From an uncultured Burkholderiales bacterium (GTDB lineage Bacteria; Pseudomonadota; Gammaproteobacteria; Burkholderiales; Burkholderiaceae_F): DNA of 6,332 nucleotides. A program made the translations under genes and the position numbers. Of this stretch, positions 1 to 6,332 are shown piece after piece. Location: NCBI GenBank assembly GCA_903871435.1, contig CAIQGU010000293.1, forward strand, positions 1-6,332, read 5' to 3'. Within the stretch, counting starts at the first letter, position 1; the number at the start of each line of letters is the position of its first letter. Below the pieces are notes generated by a model. It was not told where the DNA came from, searched no databases, and saw nothing but the letters and a program-made list of their open reading frames with translations.

Positions 1-238
1 ACGCCAGCGCCAGGCCCACGCCGCACAATATGAGCGGCGTTGCCTTGAGCAGCAGTTCGCCCACGCCATAGGCGATGGCCAGCGGCTTGATGAAATACAC
101 AAAAAAAGCGTGGACCGGATCCTGGCCCAGAAACAGGAACAGGATGGAGCCGGTCAGCAGCATCGCCATGGCCGCAATCAGTGGCGACGCCAGCATCATC
201 ACGCGGGACGGTTCGGGTCGCGCTTCGAGACGTGACAT
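1..238 (-). CDS. ABC transporter permease, nucleoside/simple-sugar type (N-terminal fragment, runs off left edge)
   Basis: This is the first 79 residues of an inner-membrane permease subunit; the rest lies beyond base 1. The ATG at 238-236 begins 3 bp after the stop of the upstream ATPase gene (TGA-ACC-ATG), so the two are almost certainly co-translated, and no clear Shine-Dalgarno precedes it. The protein starts MSRLEARPEPSR, a short charged cytoplasmic tail. A hydrophobic segment follows at about residues 13-38 (VMMLASPLIAAMAMLL... to ...LFLFLG), which looks like the first transmembrane helix. Next come a GQDP turn and amphipathic stretch (39-58), then GELLLKATPLILCGVGLALA (60-79), the start of the next membrane segment. 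This pattern (one helix, a G-x-DP turn, then a GELLLKATPLI-like motif) is typical of the BPD_transp_2 permeases that pair with BmpA-type lipoproteins. Pairing with the adjacent ATPase is strongly supported; purine specificity is inferred from the xdh neighbours. A second permease and a binding protein would be expected beyond the window. Confidence 0.88.
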   Translation of the reverse strand, partial: MSRLEARPEPSRVMMLASPLIAAMAMLLTGSILFLFLGQDPVHAFFVYFIKPLAIAYGVGELLLKATPLILCGVGLALA

Positions 239-241
239 GGT

Positions 242-1801
242 TCAGGCCGGCGCCAGGGCGGTGGAATCGGTCTGCGCCAGCGGCGCAAAATTGCCGCTCA
301 TCCAGATGCCGATCTGGTCGATATTGGTGGCGCGGGTGGCCACCGCCGGGGACAGGCGCCCGCCCGCCAGGACCACCAGGCGGTCGCTGATCATGAACAA
401 TTCGTCGAGCTCCTCGGACAGCACCAGCACAGCCACTCCCTGGTCGCGCAGGTCGATAAGGGCCTGGCGGATGAGCATCGAGGCGCCGATATCCACGCCC
501 CAGGTGGGTTGGGCCACCACCAGGACCTGCGGCTGCAGCAGGGTTTCGCGGCCGACGATGAACTTCTGCAGATTGCCGCCCGACAGGCTGCCCGCCACGG
601 CGCGCTCGCCGCTGCAGCGCACCTGGAAGCGCGCGATGACCTCGCGGGCAAAATCGCGGACGCGGTTGAAGCGAATCAGGCCGCGGACCACCATGCCCGC
701 ACCATAGCCCGTGAGCAGGGCGTTGTCGGCCAGGGACAGGTCCGGTACGGCGCCGCGGCCCAGGCGTTCCTCGGGCACGAAACCCAGGCCCAGCTTGCGG
801 CGCGCCGCGGCGCCCAGGTGTCCCACATCTCGCCCCATCAATTGCAGCGTCCCCTTGGTGCCGGTGCGGTTCTCACCCGACAGCGCGCGCAGCAGTTCCT
901 GCTGGCCGTTGCCGGAAATGCCGGCGACACCCACGATTTCGCCGGCGCACACCTGCAGGCGCAGCTCGTGGAGATTCGTGCCGAAGGGATCTGCCGTTGC
1001 GAGGCTCAAGCCGTCCAGCGTCAGGCGCGGCTCGCCCGCATTGCACGGGCCCAGGCGGCACTCCGGCAGCTCGCGCCCAATCATCATTTCGGCCAGCGAG
1101 CGCTCCGATTCCTCGCGCGGGTTGGCCGTGCCGGTGACCCGCCCCGCCCGCAGGACGGTAGCCCGGTCGCACAGGGCACGGATCTCGTCGAGCTTGTGGC
1201 TGATGTACAGGATGCTGCAGCCTTCGGCGGCGAGGCGCCGCAGCGATTCAAAGAGCGTCAGCACGGCCTGTGGCGTCAGCACCGACGTGGGCTCATCCAT
1301 GATCAGCAGGCGCGGCGACTGCAGCAGGCAGCGCACGATCTCCACGCGCTGGCGCTCGCCCACCGACATGCTGAAGACGAGCCGGTCCGGGTCCACCGGC
1401 AGGCCGTACGCTGCAGAAACAGTGCGGATGCGCGGCGCCAGCGCCGCGGGCGTCTCGCTGCCGTCGAGCGCCAGGCAGATGTTCTCGGCAACCGTGAGTG
1501 TCTCGAACAGCGAGAAATGCTGGAACACCATGCCGATGCCCAGGCGCCGCGCCGCCAGGGGCGAAGCGATGTCGACCTGGCGGCCCTCCCAGAGTATCTG
1601 CCCGCGATCGGGCCGCGTCACGCCGTAGATGATTTTCATCAGCGTGCTCTTGCCCGCGCCGTTTTCACCCAGCACCGCGTGGATCTCGCCTGGCATGACC
1701 GTGAGATCTACCTTGTCACTGGCAATGACGGAGGGATAGGCCTTGGAAATTCCCAGCAGGCGCAGGCGCGGCTCTACCGGCATGCCGTCGTGCTCAGCCA
1801 T
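242..1801 (-). CDS. ABC transporter ATP-binding protein with two fused nucleotide-binding domains (nucleoside/purine uptake type)
   Basis: This 519-aa cytoplasmic ATPase should energise import through the downstream permease. Domain 1 (about residues 12-245) has a complete ATP site: Walker A GENGAGKST (45-53), Q-loop VFQH (92-95), signature SVGERQ (146-151), Walker B LLIMDEPTS (165-173) and H-loop SHK (201-203). Domain 2 (about 258-505) keeps an intact signature LSGGNLQKF (406-414) but has a degenerate Walker A, GISGNGQQE (294-302, no lysine), a Walker B read as VVAQPTWGVD (428-437, Gln for the catalytic Glu) and Glu for His in the H-loop (LSEELDE, 461-467). This asymmetry is normal for RbsA/MglA/BmpB-like ATPases. 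QPTWGVD resembles the nucleoside/simple-sugar (YufO/BmpB-like) branch. The frame stays open upstream to an ATG at 1864, but that start would overlap xdhC by 71 bp. The ATG at 1801 overlaps it by 8 bp and has AGGAA nine bases upstream, so it is preferred. The position directly after xdhC suggests a purine substrate, which is inference. Confidence 0.93.
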   Translation of the reverse strand: MAEHDGMPVEPRLRLLGISKAYPSVIASDKVDLTVMPGEIHAVLGENGAGKSTLMKIIYGVTRPDRGQILWEGRQVDIASPLAARRLGIGMVFQHFSLFETLTVAENICLALDGSETPAALAPRIRTVSAAYGLPVDPDRLVFSMSVGERQRVEIVRCLLQSPRLLIMDEPTSVLTPQAVLTLFESLRRLAAEGCSILYISHKLDEIRALCDRATVLRAGRVTGTANPREESERSLAEMMIGRELPECRLGPCNAGEPRLTLDGLSLATADPFGTNLHELRLQVCAGEIVGVAGISGNGQQELLRALSGENRTGTKGTLQLMGRDVGHLGAAARRKLGLGFVPEERLGRGAVPDLSLADNALLTGYGAGMVVRGLIRFNRVRDFAREVIARFQVRCSGERAVAGSLSGGNLQKFIVGRETLLQPQVLVVAQPTWGVDIGASMLIRQALIDLRDQGVAVLVLSEELDELFMISDRLVVLAGGRLSPAVATRATNIDQIGIWMSGNFAPLAQTDSTALAPA

Positions 1802-2945
1802 GAGCCTGCATTCCTGCGTGGATTGACCGGTCAACCGGCGCGGGGGGGCATTGGCCGAGCCCACGCTGCAGCAGCAGCTGCGCTGCTACGGCAATGGCGA
1901 TGGCTGCCGGCCGCTTGTCGTCGACACCGTCGATGCCGATGGGGCACACCACCCGCGCAATGAGGCCGGGCGGCACGCCTTTGTCGCGCAGCCGGTGGCG
2001 AAAACGCGCCGCCTTGGTCTGCGACCCGATGAGTCCGAGAAAACCGAAGTGTCCGTCCGCCAGCAGGGCTTCGCAGATGCGCAGGTCCAGGTCGTGACAG
2101 TGGGTCATGACGAGGTGCCAGGCGCCTGCGGGTGCCGTCGCGCACAGGACGTCAGGATCGTCCGCGCACGCCACGATGCGATCACGCCGCCGGGCCGGCA
2201 GTTCGGCCATCGCCTGCGCCAGCATCTCGGGGCGGTTGTCGATCCACGTGACGTCAAAGGGCAGTTCGGCCAGCACGTGGACAAGTGCACGGCCGACGTG
2301 GCCGGCGCCGTGGATCCACAGCGCCGTGGTGTCAGCGGCCAGGCGTTCAACGAAGTACTTACTGGTGCCGGATCCGACCAGACCGGCGCGGCCAGTGAAG
2401 GCTGGTGCTGGTAGCCCGGAATGCGAAAGCTGTTCCGGGGCAAGGCGCCATTCCCGGTCGCTGCCATCGAGCGCGCAGTACCGTAAGGGTTCGCCCTCGC
2501 CCAGCAGAAACTGCGCTTGCGCAAGATGGTCGAAGCGTTCCCAATACATCTGCACGACACCACCGCAGCATTGGCCCACCGACGCGCCGAGGGTAAAACG
2601 GTGCACGCGCCGCCGCCCCTGTCCTGCCGGCATGGATGCGCCGGCAACTGCGCGCGAAGCCGTGCTTGCGCCAGCGCTCACGCCGGCGCTTACCCCGGGT
2701 CTCACACCGGGGCTCACACCGGCGCTCCGATCGAGCAGGTATTGCGCGATCTCCATGCTGTGCGCTTCGAGGCGCCCGCCACCTACGCTGCCATGGCTGT
2801 GCAGTTGTCCATCGGCATCACGCCAGTAGAGCAGGCTTGCGCCGGGTTCGCGCGGCGCTGATCCCTGCACCCCGGCCACGGCCATGCGCACGACGGGTGT
2901 TCCCGCCGCCAGCAGACCCTGCAAGAGGGCGATCCAGTCATTCAT
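1794..2945 (-). CDS. xdhC: XdhC, molybdenum-cofactor chaperone for xanthine dehydrogenase
   Basis: XdhC proteins bind the molybdenum cofactor, assist its sulfuration and deliver it to the XdhB subunit; they are not part of the final enzyme. The 383-aa product shows the family's motifs in order: GSAPREPGA (28-36), SVGGGRLE (53-60), LGASVGQCCGG (119-129) with the cysteine pair C126-C127 at the site implicated in cofactor binding, a Rossmann-like nucleotide fold opening IHGAGHVGRALV (211-222), WIDNRPEM (234-241), THCHDLDL (281-288), GLIGSQTKAARFRHRL (304-319) and CPIGIDGVDDKRPAAIAIAV (334-353). The ATG at 2945 overlaps the xdhB stop as ATGA, with no strong Shine-Dalgarno, so translation is probably coupled. 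Family members are commonly around 270-340 aa. The extra length comes mainly from a low-complexity Gly/Val/Ser/Ala insert (about residues 74-112) between the GGGRLE helix and the GQCCGG strand, plus a tail of about 20 residues after the conserved C-terminus. The frame is open throughout and all motifs are intact, so it is likely functional. Confidence 0.96.
   Translation of the reverse strand: MNDWIALLQGLLAAGTPVVRMAVAGVQGSAPREPGASLLYWRDADGQLHSHGSVGGGRLEAHSMEIAQYLLDRSAGVSPGVRPGVSAGVSAGASTASRAVAGASMPAGQGRRRVHRFTLGASVGQCCGGVVQMYWERFDHLAQAQFLLGEGEPLRYCALDGSDREWRLAPEQLSHSGLPAPAFTGRAGLVGSGTSKYFVERLAADTTALWIHGAGHVGRALVHVLAELPFDVTWIDNRPEMLAQAMAELPARRRDRIVACADDPDVLCATAPAGAWHLVMTHCHDLDLRICEALLADGHFGFLGLIGSQTKAARFRHRLRDKGVPPGLIARVVCPIGIDGVDDKRPAAIAIAVAAQLLLQRGLGQCPPAPVDRSIHAGMQAHG
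1811..1815 (-). promoter_or_regulatory. Probable ribosome binding site for the ABC ATPase gene
   Basis: The minus strand reads AGGAA followed by nine bases and then ATG at 1801-1799. The site lies inside the last codons of xdhC. It helps to choose the 1801 start over the upstream in-frame ATG at 1864 and over the in-frame ATG at 1783 (seventh codon). It is a moderate match to the Shine-Dalgarno consensus; reinitiation after xdhC termination at 1794 may contribute as much. Confidence 0.5.
2664..2729 (-). repeat. 12-bp imperfect tandem repeat inside xdhC (about 5.5 copies)
   Basis: On the plus strand the successive 12-mers are gcttgcgccagc (2664-2675), gctcacgccggc (2676-2687), gcttaccccggg (2688-2699), tctcacaccggg (2700-2711) and gctcacaccggc (2712-2723), followed by the half unit gctccg (2724-2729). 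The unit length is a multiple of three, so the array stays in frame. It encodes the four-residue repeats GVSP, GVRP, GVSA, GVSA and GAST at XdhC residues 76-95. This looks like a small minisatellite grown by slippage or unequal exchange, producing a flexible loop rather than a folded element. The boundaries are approximate because the outer copies are diverged. Confidence 0.85.
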
Positions 2946-5290
2946 GGCGTGCGCGTCATCGGTGGCGCAAGCGCGGCTTGCGGCAACGCGCCAAGCGCGC
3001 GCAGCACGGCCTCGGGGGTGGCGGGCGCCATCAGCCGCAGCGCTGCCGCATCTCCGGCCGCTGCGCCAACGGCATCGCGCAGCGCATGGAAAACCGACAT
3101 CGCCAGCATCAGCGGCGGTTCGCCCACGGCCTTGGATCGGTAGACGGTGTCCTCGCGGTTATCCGCCCGGTCGAGCAGTTGCACGTGCGCGCACGCTGGC
3201 CAGTCGCTCACCGCGGGAATCTTGTAGGTGGACGGCGCGTGGGTTCGCAGCCGGCCGCGCGCATCCCACCACAGTTCCTCGCTCGTCAGCCATCCCACGC
3301 CCTGCAGGAAACCGCCCTCCACCTGGCCGATGTCGATGGCCGGATTGAGCGAGCGCCCGACGTCGTGCAGGATATCCACGCGCAGCAAGCGGTGCTCGCC
3401 GGTGAGCGTGTCGATGGCCACTTCCGAGACGGCTGCCCCATAGGCGAAGTAATAGAACGGCCGCCCGCGCATCGTCTTGGGGTCGTAGTGGATCTTGGGC
3501 GTGGCATAGAAACCGGTGGCCGAAAGGGATACGCGGCCATGCCAGGCCTGGCGGGCGGCGTCGGCGAAGCTGATGGACTGCTCCCCCAGTTGCACGCGGC
3601 CGCCGGCGAAGGCTATGGCGTCTTCGGGGACAGCGTATTTTCCGGAGAGAAAGCCCGCCATGCGGGCGCGCAGGATGCGCGCTGCGGCCTGCGCCGCCTT
3701 GCCGTTGAGGTCCGTGCCCGAGGACGCGGCCGTTGGCGACGTGTTGGGTACCTTGTCGGTATCGGTGGCGCTGATGCGTATGGCCGCCAGCGGCAGGCCA
3801 AATTCGTCAGCCAGTACCTGCATCACCTTGGTGTGCAGTCCTTGACCCATCTCCAGGCCGCCATGATGGAGCTGCACGCTGCCGTCGGTGTAAACCTGCA
3901 CCAGCGCCCCGGCCTGGTTCAGGTGCGTTGCCGTGAAGGAGATGCCGAACTTCACCGGCGTCAGGGCGAGGCCGCGCTTGATGATGGGGCTCTGCGCATT
4001 GGCGGCAGCGATGGCGCGGCGGCGTTCCGCATACTGGCTATCGCGTGCGAGGCGCTCGACGAGATCCGCAATGATGTTGTCCTCGACCGGCATGTCGTAG
4101 TGCGTGACATTGCGTGCATCGATGCCGTAAAAATTGCGCTGCCGTACCACCAGTGGATCGAGGCCGCGGTCGCGCGCAATGGCGTCGATCACCGCCTCGA
4201 TGGCCAGCATGCCCTGGGGTCCTCCGAACCCCCGGAAGGCCGTGTTCGACACCGTGTTGGTCTTGCAGCGGTGCGAGACGATGCGCACGTTCTCCAGGTA
4301 GTAGCAGTTGTCTGCATGGAACATGGCACGGTCGTTCACCGGCGCGGACAGGTCCGCCGAGTAGCCGCAGCGCGAGGCCAGCACCAGGTCAAGGGCCCGG
4401 ATGACACCTTGTTCATCGAAACCGACGCGATAGTCCACTTCAAAGTCGTGGCGCTTGCCGGTCATGATCATGTCCGCGTCGCGCTCCATGCGCAGCTTGA
4501 CGGGGCGCCCGGTTTTGCGCGCACCGATCGCCGCGGCGGCGGCCATCAGGGCCGGCTGGCTTTCCTTGCCGCCAAAGCCGCCACCCATGCGGCGGCACTG
4601 GACCGTGATCCGGTTAAAGGGCACCGCCAGCGCATGGGCGACCACGTGCTGGACCTCGGCCGTCGCCTGCGTGGAACTGTGAACGAGCATGCTGCCGTCG
4701 TCCTGCGGCAGCGCCACGGCGATCTGGCCTTCCAGATAAAAATGGTCCTGCCCGCCCATGGAAAACGCGCCCGCCAGGGTGCGGGGAGCTGCCGCCATCG
4801 CCGGGTCGACCGCACCGCGCTCCAGCCGCACGCTGGGAAGGACGAAGCTGCCCAGCGCTACCGCCTCGCGTATGCCCAGCACGGCCGGCAGTTCCTCGTA
4901 TTCCACCCGCGCCAGCAGCGCTGCCCGGCGCGCTGCAAGAAAGGTGGTGGCAAGGACGGCGAAGATGGGTTGGCCGATGTACTGGACTTCCTCGTCGGCA
5001 AAAATGGGGTCGTCCTTGAGCACGCCCCCATAGTTGTTCTCACCCGGTACGTCGCGCGGTGTCAGCACGGCAACCACACCCTCCGCCGCTGCCACTGCGG
5101 CAAGATCCAGGTTGCGGATGCGGCCGTGCGCGACACTGCTCTGGCCAAACGCCAGGTGCAGCGTGCCCGCCGGCAGCGGCAGATCGTCGGTGTAGTTTGC
5201 CCGCCCCGCAACATGCAGCGGCGCGCTTTCATGGGCCAGCGCCTTGCCGCTCAGGGCGCTGGGCGCAAGCGGCTCGGCGCCGGCATTCAT
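2942..5290 (-). CDS. xdhB: Xanthine dehydrogenase, molybdopterin-binding subunit XdhB
   Basis: This is the large catalytic subunit, which hydroxylates hypoxanthine to xanthine and xanthine to urate at the Mo centre in the cytoplasm. Its 782 aa match the size of Rhodobacter capsulatus XdhB. An N-terminal ald_xan_dh_C-type domain (about 20-135) precedes the Mo-cofactor domain. By motif alignment with bovine xanthine oxidoreductase, the active-site residues are Q208 in SSTQAT (bovine Gln767), F239-G240 and E243 in GGGFGGKE (Phe798, Gly799, Glu802), R321 in VNDRAMFH (Arg880), F355 in AFRGFGGPQG (Phe914), F452 in GISFTATHLNQAG (Phe1009) and the base E724 in KAVGEPPLML (Glu1261). Keeping the Glu802 and Arg880 equivalents points to a true purine hydroxylase rather than an aldehyde oxidase or CO dehydrogenase relative. 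GGLEMGQGLHTK (477-488) and LHDVGRSLNPAIDIGQVEGG (641-660) are further family signatures. The ATG at 5290 overlaps the xdhA stop by 4 bp and has GGAG seven bases upstream. The gene ends in a 4-bp overlap with xdhC. Frame and length are intact. Confidence 0.98.
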   Translation of the reverse strand: MNAGAEPLAPSALSGKALAHESAPLHVAGRANYTDDLPLPAGTLHLAFGQSSVAHGRIRNLDLAAVAAAEGVVAVLTPRDVPGENNYGGVLKDDPIFADEEVQYIGQPIFAVLATTFLAARRAALLARVEYEELPAVLGIREAVALGSFVLPSVRLERGAVDPAMAAAPRTLAGAFSMGGQDHFYLEGQIAVALPQDDGSMLVHSSTQATAEVQHVVAHALAVPFNRITVQCRRMGGGFGGKESQPALMAAAAAIGARKTGRPVKLRMERDADMIMTGKRHDFEVDYRVGFDEQGVIRALDLVLASRCGYSADLSAPVNDRAMFHADNCYYLENVRIVSHRCKTNTVSNTAFRGFGGPQGMLAIEAVIDAIARDRGLDPLVVRQRNFYGIDARNVTHYDMPVEDNIIADLVERLARDSQYAERRRAIAAANAQSPIIKRGLALTPVKFGISFTATHLNQAGALVQVYTDGSVQLHHGGLEMGQGLHTKVMQVLADEFGLPLAAIRISATDTDKVPNTSPTAASSGTDLNGKAAQAAARILRARMAGFLSGKYAVPEDAIAFAGGRVQLGEQSISFADAARQAWHGRVSLSATGFYATPKIHYDPKTMRGRPFYYFAYGAAVSEVAIDTLTGEHRLLRVDILHDVGRSLNPAIDIGQVEGGFLQGVGWLTSEELWWDARGRLRTHAPSTYKIPAVSDWPACAHVQLLDRADNREDTVYRSKAVGEPPLMLAMSVFHALRDAVGAAAGDAAALRLMAPATPEAVLRALGALPQAALAPPMTRTP

Positions 5291-6332
5291 GCGCGCGCTC
5301 CGGTGGCATCACCGGCCGTGACGGGCTGCAGCCCATCGATGCGCGTAGGCTCCGCCTGCGGCGCGCCTTGCCGGGTTTCCAGCCAGAACCGGTAGAGCAG
5401 ATTGGCCGCAACCGCGCTGCGGTAATCCTTGCTGGCGCGCATGTCGGTGAGCGCCGCGAAGTCGTGGTCCAGCGCTGCCATGGCCGCGCGCACCGTGGTT
5501 TCGCTCCAGTCTTGTCCCAGCAAGGCCTGCTCCGCGTGCTGGGCGCGCCGCGCGGTGGCGGCCATGCCGCCATAGGCGAGGCGGACCGCGGTCACGCGCC
5601 CGGCATCGCGCGCCAGCGCAAAACCTGCACAGACCGCAGAAATGTCCTGGTCCTTGCGCTTGGACACCTTGTAGAACGCGTAGTTGCTGTTCGGGTCTGG
5701 TGCGGGCACGCAAACGGCCTCGACGAACTCACCGCGCGCCAGGTCCTTCTTCTGGTACGCCAGGTAGAAGTCCTCCAGCGCCACGGTGCGCGTATGGGCG
5801 CCGCGTCGCAGCCGCAGGTGGGCCCCCACGGCCATCAGGGCCGGCAGGCTGTCGCCGATGGGCGAGCCGTTGGCGAGGTTGCCGCACAAGGTGCCCGAAT
5901 GGCGTATGGGCCGCGAGCCGAACCGGCGCCACATTTCCCCGAGCGGGGGATACCACGCGAGCAGGGCGGCAAAGGCGTCTTCCAGCGCCACGGCGGCGCC
6001 TATCACCATGCTTCCGCCGGACACGGTGATGGCCTGCAGGACCTTGACGTCGTTCACGGCTATCACGGCGGGCAAGCGCCGCAACTGCTTGGTCACCCAC
6101 AAGCCCACGTCCGTACCTCCCGCCAGAATCAGGGCGTCGGGCTGCGCCTCGTAGGCAGCGGCGAACGCTTCCAGGCTCACCGGTGCGAGGTAGTCGGGCA
6201 GGCGCAGCCCGTCCGGCCGCTGCAGCGCGCGCAGCCGCTCCACCCGTTCGAACGAGAAGAAATCATCGGTGCGGAAAGGCGCGTGCTCGGTGTAGCTGCC
6301 CATCTTTTCACCGGCCTCGATGATGGGCCGAT
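5287..6332 (-). CDS. xdhA: Xanthine dehydrogenase, FAD-binding (small) subunit XdhA, C-terminal part; gene continues past right edge
   Basis: This is the FAD subunit, which takes electrons from the Mo centre through [2Fe-2S] clusters and passes them from FAD to NAD+. The window holds 347 codons, from 6330 to the TGA at 5289-5287. An ATG at 6303-6301 could be mistaken for the start, but the frame continues upstream as RPIIEAGEK without a stop. Complete XdhA proteins carry about 150 more N-terminal residues with two [2Fe-2S] clusters, so this is a truncation by the window edge. Numbered from that internal Met, the FAD-binding domain shows LAGGTDVGLWVTK (60-72) and HSGTLCGNLANGSPIGDSLP (135-154), the usual FAD phosphate and ring contacts, and YLAYQKKDLARGE (180-192). 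The C-terminal flavoprotein domain has YKVSKRKDQDISAVCAGF (211-228), AYGGMAATARRA (243-254) and DYRSAVAANLLYRFW (293-307). It overlaps xdhB by 4 bp. The Fe-S ligands and the promoter cannot be judged because they are off the window. Confidence 0.96.
   Translation of the reverse strand, partial: RPIIEAGEKMGSYTEHAPFRTDDFFSFERVERLRALQRPDGLRLPDYLAPVSLEAFAAAYEAQPDALILAGGTDVGLWVTKQLRRLPAVIAVNDVKVLQAITVSGGSMVIGAAVALEDAFAALLAWYPPLGEMWRRFGSRPIRHSGTLCGNLANGSPIGDSLPALMAVGAHLRLRRGAHTRTVALEDFYLAYQKKDLARGEFVEAVCVPAPDPNSNYAFYKVSKRKDQDISAVCAGFALARDAGRVTAVRLAYGGMAATARRAQHAEQALLGQDWSETTVRAAMAALDHDFAALTDMRASKDYRSAVAANLLYRFWLETRQGAPQAEPTRIDGLQPVTAGDATGARA
5298..5301 (-). promoter_or_regulatory. Ribosome binding site for xdhB
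   Basis: The minus strand reads GGAG, a seven-base CGCGCGC spacer, then ATG at 5290-5288. The site lies within the last codons of xdhA. It fixes the xdhB start at the ATGA overlap and suggests that xdhB can recruit ribosomes itself as well as by coupling. Confidence 0.6.

Noticed and set aside
101..107. Run of seven A (seven T on the coding strand) in the permease gene, a possible slippage or frameshift site
   Set aside because: The permease reads through it in frame with the expected membrane-protein sequence on both sides, so there is no sign of a frameshift or programmed slippage.
1802..1864. Longer ABC ATPase reading frame starting at the ATG at 1864
   Set aside because: It would add 21 residues (MGSANAPPRRLTGQ...) unlike the family N-terminus and overlap xdhC by 71 bp. 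The start at 1801 has better spacing and family length.
509..1963. A 484-codon open frame on the plus strand, opposite the ABC ATPase gene
   Set aside because: It is compositionally skewed (Ala, Gln, Arg, His), has no domain or plausible ribosome site, and mirrors the third-position GC bias of the ATPase gene. Treated as a shadow.
2676..2723. Tandem repeats considered as a CRISPR array or regulatory iteron
   Set aside because: The 12-bp units are directly adjacent with no spacers, are imperfect, lie inside a coding region and keep its frame.
5291..5298. Alternating GC run just upstream of the xdhB start, considered as a structural or regulatory element
   Set aside because: It is only eight bases, encodes the Arg-Ala residues at the xdhA C-terminus and acts as the spacer between GGAG and ATG. 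Such runs are expected by chance in GC-rich DNA.
2636..5395. A 919-codon open frame on the plus strand, opposite xdhB and parts of xdhC and xdhA
   Set aside because: It is antisense to genes with fully conserved motifs, its translation is Arg/His/Ala-rich with no recognisable domain, and GC-rich codon bias readily leaves such antisense frames open. It also spans two gene junctions.

Overview
The window is GC-rich and almost wholly coding, with every supported gene on the minus strand. It holds one compact purine-catabolism and transport operon. Reading in the direction of transcription (right to left), the order is: the C-terminal part of xdhA (xanthine dehydrogenase FAD subunit, cut by the right edge), xdhB (molybdopterin subunit), xdhC (molybdenum-cofactor chaperone), a double-domain ABC transporter ATPase of the nucleoside/simple-sugar type, and the start of its inner-membrane permease (cut by the left edge). 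The split xdhA/xdhB/xdhC arrangement, the GC-rich codon use and the protein sequences suggest a proteobacterium, most likely a betaproteobacterium of the Burkholderiales (Bordetella/Achromobacter-like). That placement is inference from general resemblance, not from a database search.

Layout. 5287-6332 is xdhA, lacking its N-terminal [2Fe-2S] region. 2942-5290 is a complete xdhB of 782 aa with every expected active-site residue. 1794-2945 is a complete xdhC of 383 aa, enlarged by a low-complexity insert encoded by 12-bp tandem repeats. 242-1801 is the ABC ATPase (519 aa). 1-238 holds the first 79 residues of the permease. Genes overlap by 4 bp (xdhA/xdhB), 4 bp (xdhB/xdhC) and 8 bp (xdhC/ATPase), and only 3 bp separate the ATPase from the permease. 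There is therefore no non-coding stretch of any size, and no promoter, terminator, RNA gene, mobile element or CRISPR array is visible.

How the genes work together. XdhA and XdhB form the cytoplasmic enzyme that oxidises hypoxanthine to xanthine to urate and passes electrons from the Mo centre via Fe-S clusters to FAD and then NAD+. XdhC binds the Mo cofactor and delivers it to XdhB. The transporter genes translated directly after them probably bring a purine (nucleoside, nucleobase or related compound) into the cell, so uptake and oxidation would be co-expressed. The transporter substrate is inferred from family and context only.

I found no convincing new system here. The feature most worth a second look is the tandem-repeat insert in XdhC.
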